Shown: positions 24,533 through 34,101, counted from the first letter of the stretch. The stretch is 64,000 bases of DNA from CAMEON01 sp045531965 (GCA_045531965.1 JAZSFA010000040.1:6816-70815), one strand, 5' to 3'. Translations and numbers: made by a program. Notes: generated from the letters alone by a model not told the origin.

Positions 24533-25933
24533 TTATCTTTTATCAATGTCCACGTAAGGTCTCGCCTTGGCGATGCACTTGTAGCCGGGACGGATGATCT
24601 TATTAGAGGTCATATATTCCTCCATACGGTGGGCGCACCAGCCCGTGACGCGGGCGATGGTAAAGAGGGGGGTATACATCTCCACAGGGATATCCAGCAT
24701 ACGGTAGACAAGACCCGAGTAGAGATCCACGTTAGCGCACATATCCCCTGTGGTGCCTTTGAAAGAACGGAACAAATCGGGGGTGATACGTTCGATGGAT
24801 TCAAGCAATTCAAAATCCTCGCCGAAGCCTTTATCATAGGCAAGCTTGCGCGCGTACTTCTTCAGCATGACAGCGCGAGGGTCGGACTTGGTATAGACCG
24901 CGTGCCCCATGCCGTAAATAAGACCACTACCGTCACCCACCTCGCCCTTGAGGATACGGTAGAGGAAGGAGGTCAACTCGTCCTCGTTGTGGATGTCATC
25001 TACGCCTTCCTTGATGCAGTCGAACATCTGCTGGACCTTGAGGTTGGCACCGCCGTGGCGGGGACCCTTCAACGCGCCGATACCCGCGCTGATAGCGGAA
25101 TAGGTATCGGTACCCGAGGAGGACAGCACGCGGGTGGCAAATGTAGAGCAGTTACCGCCGCCGTGCTCAGCGTGGATGACGAGACACACATCCAGAAGGT
25201 GCGCCTCTTCCTCGGTGTAGTTCTTGCGGGAACGAAGGACTCGGAGGAAGTTCTCAGCGGTGGACAGCTCGTCGCGGGGGTTATGGATGGTCAAAGACTT
25301 ATCAAAGAAAGCGCTGCGATAGACCGCATAGGATTGGGCGGCGATGACGGGCAGGCGCGCCACCAGCTCCATGGATTGGCGGAGCATATTTTCAAGGGAA
25401 AGACCGTCAGGGTCGGGGTCGTAGGCGTAGAGAGAGAGGACGGAGCTTTGGAGCTTATTCATGATGGACGACGAGGGAGCCTTCATGATGATGTCCTCGG
25501 TAAAGCGAGGAGGCAGGCGGCGAAGGGTTGCCAGCACGTCGTTGAACTCAGAAAGCTCGTCGCGGGAGGGCAGATGACCGAAGAACAGCAGGTAAGCGCA
25601 TTCCTCAAAGCCAAAGCGTCCCTCGGCGGTAAAATGCTCGATGAGGTCACGGATATCGTAACCTCGGTATTCCAGCACACCCTCTACGGGGTATTTCTCA
25701 CCCTCACTGACAACGTAGCCGTGGGCGTTACCCACCTTGGTGACGCCTGCGGTGACACCCGTACCATCGGGCTCACGGAGACCGCGCTTGACACGGTAGC
25801 CGTCGAAGGCGGCGCGGGGGATATCGTAAGCAGAGCGGGCGGTGGACAGGAGATGATCAAACTCACGCTCTGCGCGCTCTTCTCTTTCTATTTGCTCCCG
25901 AGGTTCGGGGGGGATTTGATTGGAAAATTGCAT
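24533..25933 (-). CDS. gltA: Citrate synthase
   Basis: Condenses oxaloacetate with acetyl-CoA. From MQFSNQIPPEPREQIERE it is 466 residues. The family motifs EGVLEYRGYDIRDLIEH, VIHAEHGGGNCSTF (active-site His), LKGPRHGGANLKV and YGMGHAVYTKSDPRA are clear. AAGGAGGAGCCC precedes the ATG at 25933; an upstream in-frame extension is rejected. It has its own promoter and terminator, so it is a single-gene unit. In an anaerobe it likely supplies 2-oxoglutarate and glutamate. Confidence 0.95.
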   Translation of the reverse strand: MQFSNQIPPEPREQIEREERAEREFDHLLSTARSAYDIPRAAFDGYRVKRGLREPDGTGVTAGVTKVGNAHGYVVSEGEKYPVEGVLEYRGYDIRDLIEHFTAEGRFGFEECAYLLFFGHLPSRDELSEFNDVLATLRRLPPRFTEDIIMKAPSSSIMNKLQSSVLSLYAYDPDPDGLSLENMLRQSMELVARLPVIAAQSYAVYRSAFFDKSLTIHNPRDELSTAENFLRVLRSRKNYTEEEAHLLDVCLVIHAEHGGGNCSTFATRVLSSSGTDTYSAISAGIGALKGPRHGGANLKVQQMFDCIKEGVDDIHNEDELTSFLYRILKGEVGDGSGLIYGMGHAVYTKSDPRAVMLKKYARKLAYDKGFGEDFELLESIERITPDLFRSFKGTTGDMCANVDLYSGLVYRMLDIPVEMYTPLFTIARVTGWCAHRMEEYMTSNKIIRPGYKCIAKARPYVDIDKR

Positions 25934-25999
25934 GGGCTCCTCCTTGTTTTGAGGGATTCTTTCTCCGCTTGCGTAAGATTCGGGAGAATAGCTTTTTAT

Positions 26000-26028
26000 A
26001 TTATAGCATACATTTGGCAATTTTGCAA
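26000..26028 (-). promoter_or_regulatory. Citrate synthase promoter
   Basis: Minus strand TTGCAA (26023-26028), 17-bp spacer, TATAAT (26000-26005), 67 bp before the ATG. Confidence 0.78.
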
Positions 26029-26119
26029 GAGGTTAGAGGAAAATATTCAGAAATTTTCTTGTGTCTGGGGATTTTGGCGGATATTTGAAGCGAATTTGAA
26101 TTATTTGTACAAAAAACTT

Positions 26120-26143
26120 GAGAGACCGTGTGGGCGGTCTCTC
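26120..26143 (-). terminator. Terminator of the rlmA-GT2-kinase unit
   Basis: Perfect 9-bp stem GAGAGACCG / CGGTCTCTC with a 6-nt loop, followed on the minus strand by AAGTTTTTTG. It lies about 176 bp past the kinase stop, with the third GGGCGAAC-type repeat between them. The rest of this 386-bp gap shows no gene. Confidence 0.85.
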
Positions 26144-26220
26144 GGGGAGGGATATAAAATTTATTTTGTGGCGGGAGACCAAGCAGGACCTCCACTACGG
26201 AGAACAGAAACGTCTTGTAG

Positions 26221-26242
26221 GGGCGACCATGCAGGGTCGCCC
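26221..26242. repeat. GGGCGAAC-type hairpin repeat, copy 3
   Basis: GGGCGACC ATGCAG GGTCGCCC, preceded by TTGTAG and followed by GTTTATGA. The 8-bp arms are perfect. It is the inverted and slightly diverged form of the repeats at 9595 and 11146. Confidence 0.5.
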
Positions 26243-26319
26243 GTTTATGAACTTTGATAATAACACTCCCCGAGACATAAGAAAAATCCGTCCCTCATCA
26301 AGAGAAACGGATCTTTTGA

Positions 26320-26907
26320 TCACAGATATTCCTTATGGCGGTTCCCCTCGGGGTCTGCCTGATATGCCTTGTAGCACGACCAAATGATCTCGGCGATCTT
26401 TTCGGGGGTGCGACCGGTGGAGTCCACGATGAGGTTGAAGTTGTTCCAATCGTAGTAGTCGGCGCCCGCGCCGTAGAACTGGATGAAGCGTTGCTGCTCC
26501 ACCTTACTTCTCTGCTCCAGTTCCTCATAGATCTCGCACTCGGAGCAGGGCTCGCCGGGGCGGGGGTCGATACCCACACGGCTGGCAGCCACGCAGGGAT
26601 CCACGGTGACGTAGACCTTGAAGGTATCGGGGGCGAAGAACCACGCCATGCGGGAGTCGAAGATCAGATTTTCTCCCTGCTCCTGCATACGGATGGCCAC
26701 CTCGCGGGTGCGGTCGTCGATCTTTCTGTCCTCGGTGGGGTCGCTGACGCAACGCTGATTATATTCCAGAATGCTGATGCCGGCCTCCTGCGCCAGCTCG
26801 CGCATGATGTTGCCTGTGGAATAGTAGGTGTAGCCGTGCTTTTCAACAAGGAGCTTGGCGACGGTGGACTTACCGCTACCCAGGCGGCCTGTGATGGTAA
26901 TATGCAT
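26320..26907 (-). CDS. Cytidylate kinase-like P-loop kinase
   Basis: A 195-residue nucleotide kinase with Walker A GRLGSGKST near the N-terminus, then STGNIMRELAQEAGISILEY, ENLIFDSRMAWFF and an insert with GEPCSECEIYEELEQRS. The small size and YSTGNIMRE motif fit the AAA_18 / cytidylate-kinase-2 type more than bacterial Cmk, so substrate is not settled. It lies 31 bp after the glycosyltransferase gene. Confidence 0.75.
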   Translation of the reverse strand: MHITITGRLGSGKSTVAKLLVEKHGYTYYSTGNIMRELAQEAGISILEYNQRCVSDPTEDRKIDDRTREVAIRMQEQGENLIFDSRMAWFFAPDTFKVYVTVDPCVAASRVGIDPRPGEPCSECEIYEELEQRSKVEQQRFIQFYGAGADYYDWNNFNLIVDSTGRTPEKIAEIIWSCYKAYQADPEGNRHKEYL

Positions 26908-26938
26908 GATATGTCTGTCTCCTTACTATGATGAAAAC

Positions 26939-27664
26939 TTAAAGATTGGATTCGATATTGACTTTACCGATGCGCTTTTTCATTTTACGCAGATCCTTGA
27001 GCATCTTGAAGGTGTCGCTGAACACGTGGACCTTGGACTCGCGGTGGTTGATGATCTTGACGGGGATCTCCTTGATCTTCAGTCCCAGCTTGGTTGCCCA
27101 AAGAATGGCTTCAAAGTCAAAAGCAAAGCCATTGACTTCACAGCGAGGAAAGATCTTCTGCACGGCGTCGTGGCGGAATGCCTTACAGCCGCACTGGGAG
27201 TCCGAGAGTTTGAAGCCGCCCACGAAGCAAAGCACCTTGATATAGATCTTTGATGCCAGCTTGCGGATGAAGGTGTAGCCCTCATAGCCGTCACCCGACA
27301 GGTTGCGGGAGCCGATGACCATATCTGCCTCGGGGGTCTCCACAAATGCGTCATACACACGCTTGATAACGTCCGTTCCATAGGCAAGATCGGCGTCGGT
27401 GAACATGACGATATCCCCCGTGGCTTCCAGCATAGCGGTACGGACTGCACAGCCCTTGCCTTGGTTGACAGGATAGCCCACCACGCGAACATGGGGAAGG
27501 TTCATGTCTTCAACGATCTTATCGCAACCGTCTTTTGAACCGTCATTGGAGAAAAGGATCTCATAGTCCTCAAAGGTGGACGACATATATTCGTGAAGGG
27601 TCTTGGCAGTATCGGAAATGATACTGCTCTCGTTATACATGGGGATGCAGAGGGAAATCTTCAT
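26939..27664 (-). CDS. GT2 glycosyltransferase, dolichyl/polyprenyl-phosphate type
   Basis: A 241-residue family-2 glycosyltransferase without membrane helices. MKISLCIPMYNESSII, the nucleotide site FSNDGSKDG, the DxD metal motif VMFTDADLAYG and SDSQCGCKAFR match the DPM1/DPG-synthase type that loads a sugar onto a polyprenyl phosphate. It follows the rlmA-like gene with a 27-bp gap. Confidence 0.85.
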   Translation of the reverse strand: MKISLCIPMYNESSIISDTAKTLHEYMSSTFEDYEILFSNDGSKDGCDKIVEDMNLPHVRVVGYPVNQGKGCAVRTAMLEATGDIVMFTDADLAYGTDVIKRVYDAFVETPEADMVIGSRNLSGDGYEGYTFIRKLASKIYIKVLCFVGGFKLSDSQCGCKAFRHDAVQKIFPRCEVNGFAFDFEAILWATKLGLKIKEIPVKIINHRESKVHVFSDTFKMLKDLRKMKKRIGKVNIESNL

Positions 27665-27691
27665 AGGTTAAAACATCCTTTCGGGCACGTA

Positions 27692-28567
27692 TTATATTTT
27701 TTGATAGACAAAGAAATCAAACGTAACAGGGGTGGACAGCTCGGCGCAAGCGGTCAGCTTGCCGTGATCTGCGGGGCTTGTCCGCCAGTAGTAAGGGGTC
27801 ATGGAGAACAGGGCTTCCATGTGGACGGAGTCGGTGAGGGTGATGTCAAAGGTGACGGTCTGCTGATCCAAAAACCGAAAGCACTTCCCTTCCTCCGGCA
27901 GGTCACGTCGGCCTTCGTTGAGGTAGGGGTCGTCGTAGACCACCTTTTTCAGTCCCAGGAGGTGGTCTTCTCCCGCGCCTGCCACCATCAGTATCCCGTC
28001 TTTTTTCAGTACACGGGCGTATTCTTCGGGCGCACAGGGGGCAAAAACGTTGATGACAGCATCAGCGGATCCATCCCTCACGGGCAGTTCAAAAACACTT
28101 CCAACGGCGTAAAGAGTTTGGGAGGGCTTGTCTCCCCTGATTCGTTTGGCGGCCTTGGCAGAAGCATCCACGGCGAATTTGGAGAGGTCGAAGCCTGCCA
28201 CGCGGTAGCCTTCAGCGGCAACCATATTGGAGTAATATCCTTCCCCACAGCCCGCGTCGATGACGGTGCCGTCTGTCGGGACATATTTTTTGATAAGCTC
28301 GCAGAGTGCCTCGGCGGCGGGCTGATAATAACCCGCCGAGAGAAAGGCTGTTCTGTAGCGGACCGCTTCTTTGGCGTCTCCTCCACCGCTGTGTCTCGGG
28401 GCAAGGTGGACGTATCCGCCGCCGCCACCGTCAAAGCAGTGCTTTTTCATTCCGTCGCAAAGCAGGCTCTGTCCATTCTCGGAGATGTGTAAGCTTGCGC
28501 CGCAGGTGGGACAGGCAAGTACGTCCTTGAGGATGCGATGATTCAATTCACGTTTCAAGTCAGGCAT
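27692..28567 (-). CDS. rlmA: RlmA-type 23S rRNA (guanine-N1) methyltransferase
   Basis: A 291-residue protein with an N-terminal zinc finger (LACPTCGASLHI... LLCDGMKKHCFD) and a SAM methyltransferase domain (VIDAGCGEGYYSNMVAAEG, VINVFAPCAPEEYARVLKKDG). This architecture is that of RlmA, which methylates a guanosine in helix 35 of 23S rRNA. Whether it is type I or II cannot be told. First gene of the unit and has its own promoter. Confidence 0.85.
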   Translation of the reverse strand: MPDLKRELNHRILKDVLACPTCGASLHISENGQSLLCDGMKKHCFDGGGGGYVHLAPRHSGGGDAKEAVRYRTAFLSAGYYQPAAEALCELIKKYVPTDGTVIDAGCGEGYYSNMVAAEGYRVAGFDLSKFAVDASAKAAKRIRGDKPSQTLYAVGSVFELPVRDGSADAVINVFAPCAPEEYARVLKKDGILMVAGAGEDHLLGLKKVVYDDPYLNEGRRDLPEEGKCFRFLDQQTVTFDITLTDSVHMEALFSMTPYYWRTSPADHGKLTACAELSTPVTFDFFVYQKI

Positions 28568-28634
28568 TCACGCCTCCATCCTTGCCCTACGGCAGTGCTT
28601 TTCGTATTTTGTGTTTTTGAATGCATAATAATAT

Positions 28635-28663
28635 ATTATACACCAAGTTTTGAATTATTTCAA
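28635..28663 (-). promoter_or_regulatory. Promoter of the rlmA unit
   Basis: Minus strand TTGAAA (28658-28663), 17-bp spacer, TATAAT (28635-28640), 68 bp before the rlmA ATG. Confidence 0.75.
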
Positions 28664-28672
28664 GAGCGAACG

Positions 28673-30244
28673 TCAAGATTTTTGAGAATTATTCACGTTA
28701 TCCGAAATTTCTTTTATAATGTTCAGTTCAAACCAGAAAGTAGACCCATGACCGGGTTTGCTCTCCACGCCGTAGGTAGTGTTATGTTGCTCCAAAATGT
28801 GTTTAACGATGGAGAGTCCCAGTCCTGTTCCCACCATGGCGCGGCGGTGTACTTTATCTATTTTATAGTAGCGATCCCAGATCAGAGGAATCTGGTCGGC
28901 GGGAATACCCGCTCCGCTGTCGGTGACCGAGATGCGGACTCTGCCTGTCTCTTTGATCACTTTTTGGGTTACACGTACCAGCTTGTCGTCTCCCGTATAG
29001 TTAACTGCATTATTGATGAGGTTGTAAATAACCTGAAGGATCATGGTTTGATCGGCGATGACCTCCACCTGGCTATCGAAGCTGAATTCTACCCGATAAC
29101 CGTCCTTTTGCGTGAGTTTTTCATATCTTGACATCACGTTTCTGACCACCTCGGTCAGGTTGAAGGGCGCGAGGCTCATTTTTCTTGTTCCCGCCTGAAG
29201 TTTTGAAAGATCCAGCAAATCGTTGACAAGATTGGAAAGCCTCTGGGTTTCATCGATGATGACCTGTACGTTTTCGGGTGTATTTTCTCCAGGCAGATCC
29301 CGCATGACCTCGCTATAGCCAATGATCATGGTCAGCGGGGTACGCAGATCGTGGGAGATATTGGCGATTAACTCTTTTTGCAGCTTATCGTTTTTGGACA
29401 GTTCCTTGGATGCATGGGTCAGAGATTCCGACAGCTCCATAACCTCTCGATATCCGGTCACTTCAAAGTCCGCGTCATATTGTCCCTTGGCAAGGCGTTT
29501 TGCTGCTCGGTTCATTTTCTGAATGGGTCCCGAAATGTTGCGAGAGATCAGCACAGCCAACACAAGTGCGCCGATAAGAAGAATCACCGCGATCATCCAA
29601 AACTGGGTCTCCAAGGTGTCCACCATAGAGCTAAGGGGCATAAGCTCAGAGTTGAGCAAAATAATATAGTTTTCCCCTTGCTTGTCCGTCATGACTCTGA
29701 TCTGAATGGTATTGATGCTGTTAGTCGGAACGCGATTCCAAAAGGGATTCTTTTGGGGCTTTTCTGTATTAGGCGTGGTATATTCCGTTGTTTGAGACTG
29801 ATTCATTTCCGAGGGAGACATCTGATGGACATAAGATCCTCCTGCGGATATCGCTTTGTTATAGAGGAACGTGAGAAAATTTTCCGACATATGGTGAATC
29901 ATGCAATCCCCCGATACGTCCACCGAGGCGATCTGATACACCCGATCTCCATCCATACGGAAGACTCTGGAACAAATATCGTATTCCTCTCCGAAATCTT
30001 CAAGAATATTCTGGATATTCTGAGGATCGTTCTGCATCGCGGATACGGCGGCATAATCCGCCATCTCCAGCTCCTTATACTTCGTATCCCGATAGAAATA
30101 GTTCAAAAGACCGATTTGAAAGACCCAGACAACAATGAGAATAAAAAAAGTAAAGAGCGCCAGAAAAGCAAACAGTTTCGCTGAGATGCCGACGCCATGA
30201 AGCTCTTGGCTGTCAGCTTGCTTATCCACACGATTGTTTGACAT
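28673..30244 (-). CDS. Sensor histidine kinase with HAMP domain
   Basis: A 523-residue membrane kinase. TM1 is at about 24-48 and TM2 at about 214-233, with an extracytoplasmic sensor region of about 165 residues between them. HAMP follows, then HisKA with phospho-accepting His-298 (NISHDLRTPLTMIIGYSEVM) and a HATPase domain (NAVNYTG, VTDSGAGIP, GTGLGLSIVKHILEQH). It lies 74 bp downstream of the response regulator, its likely partner. The signal is unknown. Confidence 0.93.
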   Translation of the reverse strand: MSNNRVDKQADSQELHGVGISAKLFAFLALFTFFILIVVWVFQIGLLNYFYRDTKYKELEMADYAAVSAMQNDPQNIQNILEDFGEEYDICSRVFRMDGDRVYQIASVDVSGDCMIHHMSENFLTFLYNKAISAGGSYVHQMSPSEMNQSQTTEYTTPNTEKPQKNPFWNRVPTNSINTIQIRVMTDKQGENYIILLNSELMPLSSMVDTLETQFWMIAVILLIGALVLAVLISRNISGPIQKMNRAAKRLAKGQYDADFEVTGYREVMELSESLTHASKELSKNDKLQKELIANISHDLRTPLTMIIGYSEVMRDLPGENTPENVQVIIDETQRLSNLVNDLLDLSKLQAGTRKMSLAPFNLTEVVRNVMSRYEKLTQKDGYRVEFSFDSQVEVIADQTMILQVIYNLINNAVNYTGDDKLVRVTQKVIKETGRVRISVTDSGAGIPADQIPLIWDRYYKIDKVHRRAMVGTGLGLSIVKHILEQHNTTYGVESKPGHGSTFWFELNIIKEISDNVNNSQKS

Positions 30245-30318
30245 ATTCTGACCCTCCTTACAAAGTTACTCTGCTCTTTCCGCCTTTACAATATCTGTTT
30301 GAGGTTGTCTAAAACCGA

Positions 30319-31011
30319 TCAAGTTCCCTCAAATCGATAACCGACACCTCTCAGGGTGACGATATAGTGAGCATATGGACCAAGACTTTTACGGAGCAGT
30401 TTGATATGAGTATCCAATGTACGCGCATCACCGTAAAAGTCGTAACCCCACACCTCGCTGATGAGTTTTTCACGGGACAAGGCGATATTTCTGTTCGCCA
30501 GCATATAGAAGAACAGATCGTATTCTTTGGGAGACATATCCACACGCTCGCCGCCCACGTAAACGATACGGGCAGTAACGTCGGCTTTGAGTCCGCCGTT
30601 GTCCATTTCGATTACCTGATTGGGGGGCTGTACAGTAGCCACAACCGTGCGGTTAACCCGTTTCATCACCGCATCCACACGAAGCATCAGCTCTTTGGGA
30701 GAAAAGGGTTTGACCACGTAATCGTCGATGCCCAGTTCAAAGCCATTGATGCGATCATACTCCTCACCGCGGGCAGACAGCATAATGATGGGGGTTTGGG
30801 TGATCTTTCGTATCTCTCTGCAAGCGGAAAAACCATCCAGCTCGGGCATCATGATATCCATGATAATCAGATCATATTCCGCGTTGCGGCATAGTCTGAC
30901 TGCTTCCATGCCATCTCCTGCTTCGGAGACATCATGACCTTCAAATTCAGCGTATTTTTTAATGATCGAGCGGATACGACTCTCGTCATCCACTACAAGA
31001 ATATGGTACAT
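30319..31011 (-). CDS. OmpR/PhoB-family response regulator
   Basis: 230 residues: receiver domain (1-120) with phospho-accepting Asp-52 (LIIMDIMMPELDG) and Lys in VVKPFSPKELMLRV, then a winged-helix domain (ISEVWGYDFYGDARTLDTHI). It lies between the HtrA gene (46 bp upstream) and the kinase, so the three may form a protease/envelope-stress unit. Confidence 0.94.
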   Translation of the reverse strand: MYHILVVDDESRIRSIIKKYAEFEGHDVSEAGDGMEAVRLCRNAEYDLIIMDIMMPELDGFSACREIRKITQTPIIMLSARGEEYDRINGFELGIDDYVVKPFSPKELMLRVDAVMKRVNRTVVATVQPPNQVIEMDNGGLKADVTARIVYVGGERVDMSPKEYDLFFYMLANRNIALSREKLISEVWGYDFYGDARTLDTHIKLLRKSLGPYAHYIVTLRGVGYRFEGT

Positions 31012-31057
31012 AGCTTGATCCTTTCTTTAAACGTCAGTAATTGTTCATTTGCGGTAA

Positions 31058-32710
31058 TTACGCGGCGGGCTTAAGCGCCTCTTCTTGCTCGGTCAAGTAG
31101 TCGGGAACGTATTCCATCAGGCTCAGCAAGACCGTAACCTGCTTTTTTTTCCGATAAATCACAAACTCCACGGAGTCTCCGACCTTCATGCCTTTGATGA
31201 TCTGAGAGATTTCAGCACTTTTGGCAATCTCCTGACCGTTGACCGACAAGATCAGATCACCATAGCTGAATACATCGGAAACAGACTCATATACGTACAC
31301 ACCCGTTTGATGAGAATTGAAATAATAGAGAGCGGTCTGAACACTGTCCACATCCACCAAGGTCAGTCCTGTGGTAGTGCGTCCGCGTACGTAGCGATGC
31401 GCGATCAGCTCGAGCGCAATTTCATGGGCGGTGTCAATGGGAATAGCAAAGCCCAGTCCCTCAATCTCCTCTGAGGACATTTTGGCATTGACCACACCGA
31501 CCAACTCTCCTGCCATATTGAAAAGACCGCCGCCGGAATTACCTGGATTGATGGGAGCGCTGATCTGCAAAAGCGTCATATCATTGCCATCTACGCTGAT
31601 TTCACGCTCGGTGGCACTGATAATACCTTCGGTCACCGTGCCGCCCAGAGATCCCAAGGGGTTGCCGATGGCGATGATGTCTTCCCCTGCGACAAGGTCA
31701 AAACTTGCGCCCAGCGTTGCCACGGTCAATTCATAGTCTCCGGGATTGATCCAAAGGATCGCCACGTCAGTCTGTTCATCGCTGCCCACCAAGGTCGCCT
31801 GAAACTCTTTGCCATCGATCAGTCGGACAACAATGCTATCCGCGCCGTCAACCACGTGATGATTGGTGATGATATACCCTTCCTTGGCGATGATGACACC
31901 GCTTCCCGCGCCACCGGTGATATACTGTCCGATCCAATCGGACTGCACCAACGTTTCGGTGGAAATCTCCACCACGGAAGCCGCGACCTTGTGAACGATC
32001 GTGGGCAGGGTCATCGAATCCTGCCCCGCAGACGTGATCACGTTGCCGTTTTCATCCAGGGCAATATCCGCCTTGCCGTCGCCATCTTCATCGAGCCGTT
32101 CGGCTTCATTTTTTTGGATGGTTGCGTCACCCATGCTTTCTTCCCAAAACTCGGGAGCATTAAGATCGTCTGAATGAGCCCCGCCATCGGTTGTCCATTC
32201 GGAAGGTTCTTTCTCGGATTCCGCGGGGGATTGTGCATGGGTACCGTCTACGATCACAAAACCATTGGTTGTCCCGGGCGTTTCATGACTTTCACCATCG
32301 CTCCCCTCAATTGGATGCTTGCCGTTCGGATCTGATTCTGCCATGAAGGCAGACAAGGCACCCAAAAAGCAAAAGCCCATGATAAGAAGCAGCGTTCCCA
32401 CCACGCAGGTGGCAATGATGAGTTTCTTGCCGATTCCATTTCCTTTGGGCGAGCCTTTCGGCGCGTAGACAAATCCGTGTGCCCCTTCCGGGGTAGTATA
32501 GCCTTGTCCGTCGGGAGTTCCGTTGCTGATGAAAGAATACCCTTGATCGTCGGGTTCGGACGAGGCATGTTCAGCTGCGGGGGCAGACGTTTTCGTTTCT
32601 TCACTGCCCTCACTCGACTGTTGATGTTGAAGGATCTCGCTGTCATGGCTCATATTGCTCGAAGTGGACTCTTGAGAGTTCCCGTTTTGCATATGCTGAT
32701 CGTATTCCAT
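31058..32710 (-). CDS. htrA: HtrA/DegP-type membrane-anchored serine protease
   Basis: 550 residues from MEYDQHMQNG. A Ser/Glu-rich cytoplasmic tail (1-90) precedes one membrane helix (about 96-122). After a linker with an EF-hand-like DEDGDGKAD (207-215) comes the protease: His-285 (TNHHVVDG), Asp-315 (TDVAILW), Ser-392 (NPGNSGGGLF). A PDZ domain fills about 450-540. The AAGGAGG box 10 nt before ATG at 32710 fixes the start. Acts outside the membrane on misfolded proteins by family analogy. Followed by the two-component genes. Confidence 0.92.
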   Translation of the reverse strand: MEYDQHMQNGNSQESTSSNMSHDSEILQHQQSSEGSEETKTSAPAAEHASSEPDDQGYSFISNGTPDGQGYTTPEGAHGFVYAPKGSPKGNGIGKKLIIATCVVGTLLLIMGFCFLGALSAFMAESDPNGKHPIEGSDGESHETPGTTNGFVIVDGTHAQSPAESEKEPSEWTTDGGAHSDDLNAPEFWEESMGDATIQKNEAERLDEDGDGKADIALDENGNVITSAGQDSMTLPTIVHKVAASVVEISTETLVQSDWIGQYITGGAGSGVIIAKEGYIITNHHVVDGADSIVVRLIDGKEFQATLVGSDEQTDVAILWINPGDYELTVATLGASFDLVAGEDIIAIGNPLGSLGGTVTEGIISATEREISVDGNDMTLLQISAPINPGNSGGGLFNMAGELVGVVNAKMSSEEIEGLGFAIPIDTAHEIALELIAHRYVRGRTTTGLTLVDVDSVQTALYYFNSHQTGVYVYESVSDVFSYGDLILSVNGQEIAKSAEISQIIKGMKVGDSVEFVIYRKKKQVTVLLSLMEYVPDYLTEQEEALKPAA

Positions 32711-32836
32711 TATGCATAAACCTCCTTTGCCATGTTTCACCTTCATTATACTTCTCAAATGTGACTATTTTTTGATTTCTTCGGTACTTCTGTTTGAAAA
32801 TTGATGAATTTCTCATTCAAATTCAGAGGCACACCG

Positions 32837-33391
32837 TTAGGGTTTGGTTTCCACCATAATAAAAAATGGGGAAGTTGGGGAATTGATGATTTTTACCAAA
32901 GTAGCACAAACCTTGTATTTGCTCAGCCCGGACAGATAGTCAAGAATCATTTGTCCCTCCGCATCGCCCTCCTTATGCCCCGGATAAACCGCGATATTCA
33001 AGATCGCATCCTTATCCATGAGTGAAATACCGTCACGGATGGCAGGAAGGGTGGTTTCTCTCAGGGTAGTGATCGCTTTGTTGCCACCGGGTAACCAGCC
33101 CAAATTAAACATCCCAGCCTTGAAAGGCACGTCTACGTACTTTTTGACGTTGGAGTGGGAGTCGAGGATCAACTGATAGTTGTCGGGGCAACCCGATCTG
33201 ACCAGCAATTCCTGGGTAGAAGACAGCGCTTGCTCCTGAATATCAAAGGCATACACAAATCCGTGAGGACCCACAGTTTTGGAAAGAAATTCGGTGTCGT
33301 GCCCATTGCCCATGGTAAAGTCCACGGCAACGTCACCTTCTTTGAGGTGTTTGAGAATAAAATGTTTATGCAGATCAAGCAAGTCGATCAT
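32837..33391 (-). CDS. mnmM: MnmM (YtqB)-type tRNA methyltransferase
   Basis: 184-residue SAM methyltransferase of the rRNA_methylase Pfam family. The SAM loop is VAVDFTMGNGHDTEFL, followed by VYAFDIQEQAL, FNLGWLPGGNK and NIAVYPGHKEGD. These match YtqB, shown in Bacillus to complete mnm5(s2)U34 of tRNA. It lies 11 bp after the DUF6062 gene. Confidence 0.88.
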   Translation of the reverse strand: MIDLLDLHKHFILKHLKEGDVAVDFTMGNGHDTEFLSKTVGPHGFVYAFDIQEQALSSTQELLVRSGCPDNYQLILDSHSNVKKYVDVPFKAGMFNLGWLPGGNKAITTLRETTLPAIRDGISLMDKDAILNIAVYPGHKEGDAEGQMILDYLSGLSKYKVCATLVKIINSPTSPFFIMVETKP

Positions 33392-33402
33392 AGGTAGCTC
33401 CT

Positions 33403-34101
33403 TTATTTGTTGTGAATATCCGATCTCAAAAATTTTATGGCGCGCTCCACGGCATCTTTGGAATTATACCAAGGTTCGGCATCATAGCGGTAGTCAAACT
33501 TCTTGCAGAACCAGCTGACGTCTTCGGTCAAGGTTTCCATGTAGCCTTCCACCACGGCGGCACAGGCTTTGGTAAACTGAGAAAGGCGCTTTTTGCCCAA
33601 CCGCTTTTGTCCGTATTCCAGGAGGCGACGGTAGTGAGGCAGACAGAAGTAAGGCTGTGCATCAAGCTTGGCCGGGAAATCCTCATCGCTGTCCCAAAGA
33701 TAGACGACGGTTTCGAGCATATGTTCAAAGTGATAATGGATTCGCTTACAAACGTAGCAGTTCCCTTCCAAGGCGCTGATCCGCTTGATGGGTTTGGATC
33801 CGGGCGCACCCAAAAGTCCGTCCTTGATTTCTCCCTGCAGTTCTTTCAAGTGGCTTTCCAGAGTCAGTGCCATACCAAGGCGGTTTTTACGAACGAACAT
33901 TAGGTCGTAATGCAGGCGGCAAAAGCCTTGCTCGTTGGTTTTGATACGGCAGTCAGGTTCCATCATGGACGCGCCCAGAATGAGATCCAGCTCATTTTCT
34001 TCCAGCTTTCGGTAAATGGCGCACATGGGGCAACCGCAGGTGTGGTCATCACGAGAGGCTTCAAAGGCTTCGTTTACGGGTATGGTATAGATCTGTTCCA
34101 T
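33403..34101 (-). CDS. DUF6062-like Cys/His protein
   Basis: About 232 residues. The conserved CGCPMCAIYRKLEENELD, FCRLHYDLMF, NCYVCKRI and FCLPHYRRLL suggest a metal or redox site with paired Cys and His. I recall this pattern as DUF6062 of Clostridia; function unknown. Two adjacent ATGs (34104, 34101) are possible starts; the second has better spacing to GGAG. It is coupled by position with mnmM downstream. Confidence 0.75.
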   Translation of the reverse strand: MEQIYTIPVNEAFEASRDDHTCGCPMCAIYRKLEENELDLILGASMMEPDCRIKTNEQGFCRLHYDLMFVRKNRLGMALTLESHLKELQGEIKDGLLGAPGSKPIKRISALEGNCYVCKRIHYHFEHMLETVVYLWDSDEDFPAKLDAQPYFCLPHYRRLLEYGQKRLGKKRLSQFTKACAAVVEGYMETLTEDVSWFCKKFDYRYDAEPWYNSKDAVERAIKFLRSDIHNK

